Shown: in pieces, positions 8,204 to 13,153 of the stretch
Position numbering within the stretch: the stretch's first letter is position 1
How the letters are laid out: each line of letters opens with the position of its first letter
Assembly: GCA_026770615.1 (NCBI GenBank)
Contig: MU631407.1
Location: forward strand, 36,903-50,055
Length of the DNA: 13,153 nt
Reading direction: 5' to 3'
From: Pavlovales sp. CCMP2436
Lineage: Eukaryota > Haptophyta > Pavlovophyceae > Pavlovales
Position numbers and translations under genes: made by a program
The notes under the pieces: generated by a model
What the model saw: only the letters and a program-made list of their open reading frames with translations
The model's database searches: none
What the model was told of the DNA's origin: nothing

Positions 8204-8569
8204 TTAGTCGTCGTCCGTTATTATATTTATTGAAATCACGGTAAGGGTGTAAATATCTAGAAATACGTCTGTCCCCTGACAGGTCTCCACAGGACCCAAG
8301 CGTCGAGAAAACACTCGGATCAAGGGACCTTTGCAGAGCACACGGATACTGTCCCCATCACTGAGACTGATCAGACACACGACAATAGACGACTTTCTGA
8401 CTGGCGCGCTGACCAGCCGCTGCTGCATCTCGCTCGTCTCAAAATGCAGCTCGCCTGCGCACATGCCGCACCTGTAGCACATAATAAACAGGCAAATATT
8501 CCCGGCCGCCTGTATCCCACAGTGTGATTCTTGTCCACGAGGGGCAAGAATCTCACGGTGGGGGCTCAT
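8204..8569 (-). CDS. Unrecognised open frame, 121 codons
   Basis: A minus-strand ATG frame gives 121 residues, with CYRCGMCAG near the middle and a run of mixed hydrophobic residues after it. I see no recognisable domain, signal peptide or splice context. The segment to its right (8566-8754) is C/A-rich on the minus strand, like the linker of the retroelement remnant at 3137-4529. This frame could therefore be another retroelement scrap, or chance. Confidence that it is a gene is low. Confidence 0.15.
   Translation of the reverse strand: MSPHREILAPRGQESHCGIQAAGNICLFIMCYRCGMCAGELHFETSEMQQRLVSAPVRKSSIVVCLISLSDGDSIRVLCKGPLIRVFSRRLGPVETCQGTDVFLDIYTLTVISINIITDDD
8516..8562. repeat. Strong stem-loop, 18-bp stem
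   Basis: The left arm (8516-8533, ending GTGATTCTTG) and right arm (8545-8562, starting CAAGAATCTCAC) pair over 18 positions with two mismatches (8521/8557 and 8525/8553). The loop is 11 bases. No gene is supported on either side. It could be a small-RNA precursor, a structured end of a repeat, or a chance palindrome. Confidence 0.7.
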
Positions 8570-9275
8570 TGTGGTCCCGGTCTACCCCACCCCCTCAGGA
8601 GGGTGAGCCTTGGGCTCAATATGTTGGGATGTTGCTTTTGGACATTGGTCCTTCCTCTTGCGTTTTTGGTGCGCCTGTGTTGGCTGCTGGGGTGTGTGGG
8701 TCTGTGTCGCAAAAAAGAATTCTTCTCAAAATTCTCCGTTCTTATTGCCCGCAATCACCTGTATTGCCCGCAACCTCCTGTATGTAGTTGTGTGCCGCGT
8801 TATTGAGCGTAGCGTGCACGCGCGATCATTCGAGAAGCACCAATAACGCTGGGTGCCAGCGGCGCATGGCAGGAGGCAGGCAGGTCAGACGAGGTGCACA
8901 CCCGTGCCGGCGCGTCCGTGCAGCAGCAGTCGCTCGGGTGGCACGTAGTGGCTCTGAGACTGAAATAAGGATTTGTAGCAATATCGAAAATGGCACATTT
9001 CCCGTGGTTGCGCTTACTATCTTCTGATAGTTGAACACGGACCCATACTCACGGCGGGCGCAGCCCAGCCGCGTTCCGGAATAGACATTGCGAACCGCAG
9101 GCAATAATAATGTAATTAAGATTAAGCAAAACAGCAGTTGATAAAAATCACGGCCCGACGTTGACGGTCCGGTCATTCCTGCTGTAACTCCAACGCATCC
9201 TCCAATGAGAGGGTGAGTAGGATATCCATCTTCTCATACATCATAAAGTATTGTAACGACTAGACCGAAAATACT
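8570..9275. other. Gene-poor spacer
   Basis: The first 200 bases are GT-rich on the + strand, resembling the composition of the retroelement remnant, but no homologous motif is found. The rest is mixed. Open frames here (for example a 116-codon minus-strand frame at 8826-9176) have no coding character that I can defend. Confidence 0.35.
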
Positions 9276-9470
9276 ACCCTGAATTTAGAGGCCATTTTTT
9301 TGTCATTGTACTCGGAATTAGGTGTCGGGCCGTAAAACCGGTTCCAAGTCAGTGAGTGAACACTACCTGTTGAACCATGCTGAGCCGCTAATAAGTACCG
9401 GTTCCACGTCAAATTTTGCGTTAAGAGATATTTGAGGCGTTCGATGAGGAAAAAAAACGAACGGATATTA
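9276..9470. repeat. Diverged copy of one palindrome arm, with an internal 60-bp duplication
   Basis: 9276-9325 matches 5471-5520 without gaps at roughly two thirds identity (shared ACCCT, GCCATTT, GTCATT, GGAAT). 9408-9445 matches 5548-5585 (GTCAAATTTT, then GATAT and GTTCGATG). Between these blocks, ACCGGTTCCA followed by A or C and GTCA occurs at 9337-9351 and 9397-9411, exactly 60 bp apart. This implies an insertion or duplication inside the copy. Confidence 0.6.
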
Positions 9471-9602
9471 CTGCCGTCAAAAAATTTCACTGTGAACCGA
9501 GAGCTGGCTCTAGTATTAACCTTTGTACATGTATTATGGATGTATCGCGTCACTATAAAAATATACCAGCAGGATTCACATTTTAAAAGCTGCGTCTATA
9601 AT

Positions 9603-9630
9603 AGTCAGACGCCAGCTTGAATCCCTATCA
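9603..9630 (+). repeat. 28-bp direct repeat, copy 1
   Basis: A 28-base block, starting AGTCAGACGCCAG and ending GAATCCCTATCA, is present exactly here and at 13038-13065, 3.4 kb away. Both copies are followed by an AT-rich tail of alternating A and T with one small indel. ACCAGCA lies a short way upstream of both (9565 and 13018). Confidence 0.9.
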
Positions 9631-10440
9631 TAAATATAGATATGAATATAACATTAAAATATAAAGTAGTTTACGCCGTAACTATGTACAGCCAGTCACC
9701 ATCATCACCCAGTCTCCGCAGGTAATGCTGCATTACATGTGCGCATTGTACATGCCCCTTTGTGCCTCTGGGGGTCGACAAAATACGAAAAGTAACTTAC
9801 ATCTCCGAATTTCAGCGTTCGGGTCAGGGTTCCCGATTCACGAATTTGCGGCGTACTCCTCTGTGCCAGCTCCGGTTTGTGAGTTGCTCTGGATGATTTT
9901 CACCAAATTTAGTTTCTCAATTTTTCGATTAACCACTTTTTAAAACTACCACTTACTTAATAGGAAGTCAGGCAGCATCAGTCAGGCGAACCACTTTTTG
10001 GGATTTCGACCCAAGATGATGCACGCAGAGCTTTTGCATGGATCTCAGATTTGGCGGTCAGGCGGATTAGAACTCTGCGCACGTAATATGAATATCAGAT
10101 ACATAACTATGAGTACTCAAATAAACTGAATGTATTACGTAAGTGGTCCACCTAGTCGCAGGAGTGCTCAACAGGAGGCGTTCACTCACAGACATCAGAA
10201 GCATGGAGGAAGGGGGGGCTGGTGAGCAGTACTCATCCAGAACCTTATTTGGGTCACACCATCGAACGGTGCGCACTTACCGCTGATGGTGTGTACATTC
10301 CCAAAATTGAAGATCCAGTTGACGAGAAACGATGAACACTAAAACTTAGTAAACTACACTTAGTAAAGTATTCATGTCCTCAATTTTTTGCATTCCCAAA
10401 TTGAGGTCAAAGATCCAGCCTCCACGAACCCTGACGACAT
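9631..10440. other. AT-rich spacer with short direct repeats
   Basis: No supported gene is present. AACCACTTTTT occurs twice (near 9930 and 9990). A diverged direct repeat begins with CATTCCCAAA at 10296-10318 and 10391-10418 and ends AGATCCAG in both. ACTTAGTAAA also occurs twice between them (about 10344 and 10357). The composition switches to GC-rich at about 10465. Confidence 0.5.
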
Positions 10441-10455
10441 CCACCAGAACAAGCG

Positions 10456-10878
10456 ATGGAACCGACACCAATGCGCGCGCGACGCGTGTCGGCCGCAGCA
10501 GACTATGGGCCACGGCGCGTGTCGGCTGTCCGTGGCCCATCGGCGCCCGCGGCCGTGGGCATAAGGCTGCGGCGCGTGTCGGCCGCGGCCGCCCCTCGCG
10601 AGGGGCAACCCTCTACCCTCTACGACCTCGCGGCCGCCTTTTGCGCCGCGCATGACGGGCGTGAGGTGCGCGAGCACCCGCGTGAGTTGTCGGCGCACGA
10701 TGCAATCACGGGACCTGAGCAACAACTGTTACCGTCTGATCGCTTGCACTTCGAGGGGCGCAACGGCGCCGGCAACTACCACCGCCGCGGATCGCTGCGC
10801 GAGGCGGAAGCTGACCGGGCGACACGCCGCAAGCTCATCGGGCACCAGCTGATTGCCACTCGACTCGCGCAGTTCTGA
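10456..10878 (+). CDS. Upstream open frame in phase with the last gene; separate ORF or its 5' part
   Basis: A 140-codon frame runs from ATG 10456 to TGA 10876-10878. The first ~45 codons are low-complexity with three RRVSA units. From about 10610 the codons look like real coding sequence (GC-biased third positions), for example TLYDLAAAFCAAHDGREVRE and RATRRKLIGHQLIATRLAQF. The reading frame continues after the TGA in the same phase as TVTGLAPDALMTE up to the donor at 10918. This may be the true upstream part of the next gene, interrupted by a nonsense codon or sequence error, or an unrelated leader ORF. No domain is recognised. Confidence 0.35.
   Translation: MEPTPMRARRVSAAADYGPRRVSAVRGPSAPAAVGIRLRRVSAAAAPREGQPSTLYDLAAAFCAAHDGREVREHPRELSAHDAITGPEQQLLPSDRLHFEGRNGAGNYHRRGSLREAEADRATRRKLIGHQLIATRLAQF
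10505..10540. repeat. 11-bp perfect inverted repeat
   Basis: ATGGGCCACGG at 10505-10515 pairs with CCGTGGCCCAT at 10530-10540 across a 14-base loop. It lies between copies of CGCGTGTCGGC, which occur at 10483, 10516 and 10573. Confidence 0.8.
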
Positions 10879-10908
10879 ACTGTCACGGGGCTCGCGCCGG
10901 ACGCGCTG

Positions 10909-12982
10909 ATGACCGAGGTGCGTGACCGGTGCGTACATTGCAATGGACTCGTTTGTGAGCCCACACGCCTTGCCCCCCTCCCCCCCCCGCCCCCCTCTCT
11001 CTCACACATACAAAGGATCTTCACGTCGAGCTCTACGCCAGAATCGCGCACGCGCTCGGCTCGGCAGCGTCCGATTCGAGCGCAGAGGAAGCTCGAGCGA
11101 TCGCTCGTTGGGACTGGCTCGAGGACACGGCGGACGCGCCACGCGCTGTGCGCGTCGCTGGAATCGATCTGGTACGCACCTGCCATGCGAACATACCTAC
11201 CCGTGCGGCCACGTTCGTGCGCCTGCGTTAGGGCTGACGTGAGTCCCGTGAATACACGTTAAACCCTGTTCTATGGCGGCAGGCCTTCTTCTGTGCGACC
11301 ATCTTTGAGCTCTGCGACACATGGACCGAGGGATCGGACGTAGAATCGTACGCAACCTTTCTCTCTCGCTTGTTCCGGCGGATCATACGCGTGTCACAGG
11401 AGGGTGCCTTGGACGCGTTTTCGCGCTATCGCTCACAGGCTCCCTTAGGCAAGTGGAGCCTCAACCGCGGCCTCGCAAGCGCCCCGCGCTGCTTCCGCGC
11501 CATTGAGGCCGTGCTTGCAGACCGCGATGAGCCGACTGGCGGTGGCGACAGCAGCAGGGAGGGCGAGGGCGGCACCGGCGTTGGCCCGCGACTGCACGAG
11601 GCGGCTCAGCTCGCGCGCACACACACAATGAGGCAAAACGGGCTCGTCACGCAGAACGTCGAGGACGCGAGCCTGGCACCTACGGTGGAGGCACCCGAGG
11701 CGCTGTGCGAGACGCTGTGCAACGCGCTCATGGAGGTCGACGATTGGGGTGGACTTCTCGATTCGATCGACAACGCAGACTGCCTTGAGGCAATCGTCGA
11801 CTTCGAAGCAATCTCCGACTTCAACCGGTCGCTTACGCTTGCCGCCGTCGCCGCCGCCGCCGCCACCGCCGCCGCTGACGGCGGCCAGACTGCTGATGGT
11901 CTAGCGTGGCGGAGGCTGGGCAATTCGTTTACGCTGCTTGGCGCGGCGGGACTGGTCCCCGACCGCGCGCGCCAGCGCGCACTCGACGACTCCCTTGCTG
12001 GCCGCACACAGCAAGATATCCCGGGAGCGCCAGCTAGTGTGCCATTTGTCGGGGGCGCCCCCTCTGCCACGTCCGTCTTCCTAGGGTTGGGGAGCGACCT
12101 GGAGCAGATGGGAGGGGGGCTGTTGGCCGGCTACGGGATCATCGCCGGCCTCCGCCCACGCATGCCCCTGCGCAACGCCCTTCAAGATCAGCTCGACGTC
12201 AACAACAATGCCAACCCTCCGATTTCCTGCCCGCCTGGCGCCGAGTTTGACAGCCGCGAAGAGAATGGCCTTCCTGCCGCTGCAGTCTCTGCAGTCTCCG
12301 CCATCTCCGCCAACTCCGCCAACTTCGCAACCGCCGCCAGTGCCGCTCCTTTGGTCCCACCTTATGTTGGCCGCGAGCGCAGGCTAAGCTCGGCCGCCCA
12401 GCTGCAGCAGCTGGGCTCGACACGTTCTCGACCTCTGATCGCCGCGAACCTGGCTTCTCACTCCGGTTCTTCCTTTGGTGCTGACGCTGCCGCGCAGCTG
12501 CCATCTGTGCCGGCACATGAAGATGCAGACCCCGCCCGGTTCTGCTGCAGCTATGAGAGGGGCATCGCCATCGACTCGGGCACGAAACCCCTCTCAGATG
12601 CTGAAGCCATTCATCACTCGGGCAGGAATGGCTTTGCCGGCCCCGCGCTGTTTGGACGGCGGCTGCTGGTGCCTATCGCTCTGCTCGCCCTGCCCGTGCC
12701 TGTCACGCCGCGCTCTTACTATGGAGCGTTGTATGGGAGCGACGATGACAGTGACGATTCAAGCCAGCAGGTGCGTAATATGTACCTAATACATGCATAC
12801 ACATACACACATAACATACACACATACATACACATACACACATACATACACATGCACATAATATATATATTAGCGCGTAGGAGCCTGCGTCGGAGCGCGA
12901 AGATCAGCCTGACTTGAACTTGAAACGTACCGCCAGCCCGATACCCCCTACATTAATATATATTATATATGCAGCCGACTAA
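10909..12982 (+). CDS. Unrecognised multi-exon protein
   Basis: Four exons are inferred: 10909-10917, 11016-11171, 11283-12770 and 12881-12982. All are phase 0 and GT-AG, giving 584 residues. I do not recognise the family. The N-terminal third looks globular and helical: DLHVELYARIAHALG, then AFFCATIFELCDTWTEG and ESYATFLSRLFRRI across the second junction (residues 56 on). Later parts are low-complexity: an Ala-rich run at about residue 242, Ala/Ser/Val repeats at about 387, a short hydrophobic stretch LLVPIALLALPVPV at about 515, and an acidic DDDSDDS tail at about 541. The start is uncertain. ATG 10909 gives a coding exon of only three codons, and coding-like sequence in the same phase extends upstream past a TGA. 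The last exon is also tentative, because its final codons fall in an AT repeat and another donor-like GT at 12927 could lead out of the window. Confidence 0.6.
12282..12335 (+). repeat. 9-bp coding minisatellite
   Basis: Six in-frame 9-base units such as GCAGTCTCT, GCAGTCTCC, GCCATCTCC and GCCAACTCC run in tandem. They encode an Ala-x-Ser-type repeat within the unrecognised gene. Confidence 0.85.
12771..12880 (+). other. Intron with CA/CATA microsatellite
   Basis: The donor is GTGCGT after CAGCAG and the acceptor is GCGCGTAG. The interior is an imperfect CATACACA-type repeat followed by alternating AT. It happens to be open in the host frame, but the encoded Thr/His/Ile/Tyr repeat is not credible protein. 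Confidence 0.65.
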
Positions 12983-13037
12983 GGCACGCAGCAGGCAATG
13001 GGCGACGCAGCGCTCAGACCAGCAAAACATTCAGAAC

Positions 13038-13065
13038 AGTCAGACGCCAGCTTGAATCCCTATCA
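13038..13065 (+). repeat. 28-bp direct repeat, copy 2
   Basis: Exact match to 9603-9630, again followed by an AT-rich tail. It sits 55 bp after the putative stop of the last gene. Confidence 0.9.
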
Positions 13066-13093
13066 GTCAATATATATATGTACGCGAGAAATG

Positions 13094-13113
13094 ACCCCCC
13101 CGGACCCCCCCGG
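13094..13113 (+). repeat. Tandem ACCCCCCCGG pair
   Basis: Two identical 10-base units in tandem, followed by a diverged third start. The sequence to the right edge is GC-rich and contains CCATTGG, an inverted CCAAT-like string. That could belong to a promoter outside the window, but this is weak. Confidence 0.7.
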
Positions 13114-13153
13114 ATCCCTGGCCTCCCATTGGTCGGCCCTGGGGCTGGCCCTG

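Noticed and set aside
8566..8754. Second copy of the retroelement linker on the minus strand
   Set aside because: It has a similar C/A-rich composition, but no shared motif could be aligned with 3782-4129.
9603..9630. tRNA T-arm or RNA polymerase III B box
   Set aside because: GCTTGAATCC lacks a base of the GGTTCGAATCC consensus, and no A box or cloverleaf can be drawn around it.
12771..12917. Read-through of the last gene into a Thr/His/Ile/Tyr repeat ending at 12917
   Set aside because: This is a CA/CATA microsatellite bounded by a GTGCGT donor and a TAG acceptor, better explained as an intron.

Overview
The window looks like nuclear DNA from a GC-rich eukaryotic microalga or similar protist. 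Three multi-exon genes, all on the + strand, carry GT-AG introns, often with GTGCG-type donors. Strongly GC-biased exons alternate with AT-rich, repeat-laden spacers. One gene encodes a mitochondrial ribosomal protein, and another has a CBS/PB1/tail-anchor layout known from plants and fungi. A haptophyte would fit, but the sequence does not prove it.

Layout. (1) 66-2729 is the 3' part of a CBS-domain gene. It encodes three CBS pairs, a PB1 domain split by an intron, and a C-terminal membrane anchor. Its first exon(s) lie left of the window. (2) 2730-3105 is an AT-rich spacer. (3) 3137-4529, minus strand, is a decayed retroelement tail: a Cys/His knuckle typical of the C-terminus of non-LTR reverse transcriptases, a basic linker, and an OTU-like cysteine protease domain, broken by one stop and one frameshift. 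(4) 4604-5690 holds a 12-bp tandem repeat, a GC-rich stretch and a 240-bp imperfect palindrome. (5) 5691-7791 is a complete three-exon gene for DAP3/mS29, the GTP-binding protein of the mitochondrial small ribosomal subunit. (6) 7792-10440 is a gene-poor, repeat-bearing spacer. It contains a strong hairpin, a diverged copy of one palindrome arm, and one member of a 28-bp repeat pair. (7) 10909-12982 is a four-exon gene for a protein I do not recognise. It may begin further upstream, because an open frame in the same phase ends at a TGA only 30 bases before the chosen ATG. (8) The right edge carries the second 28-bp repeat copy and a short C-rich tandem repeat.

The three genes show no obvious shared pathway; in this type of genome adjacency need not mean co-function. 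I see no tRNA, rRNA or CRISPR array. The most distinctive items are the reverse-transcriptase-tail/OTU remnant, the near-identical CBS-pair duplication inside a more diverged gene repeat, and the nested inverted repeats. Introns and families were assigned by eye, with no transcript data or database search.
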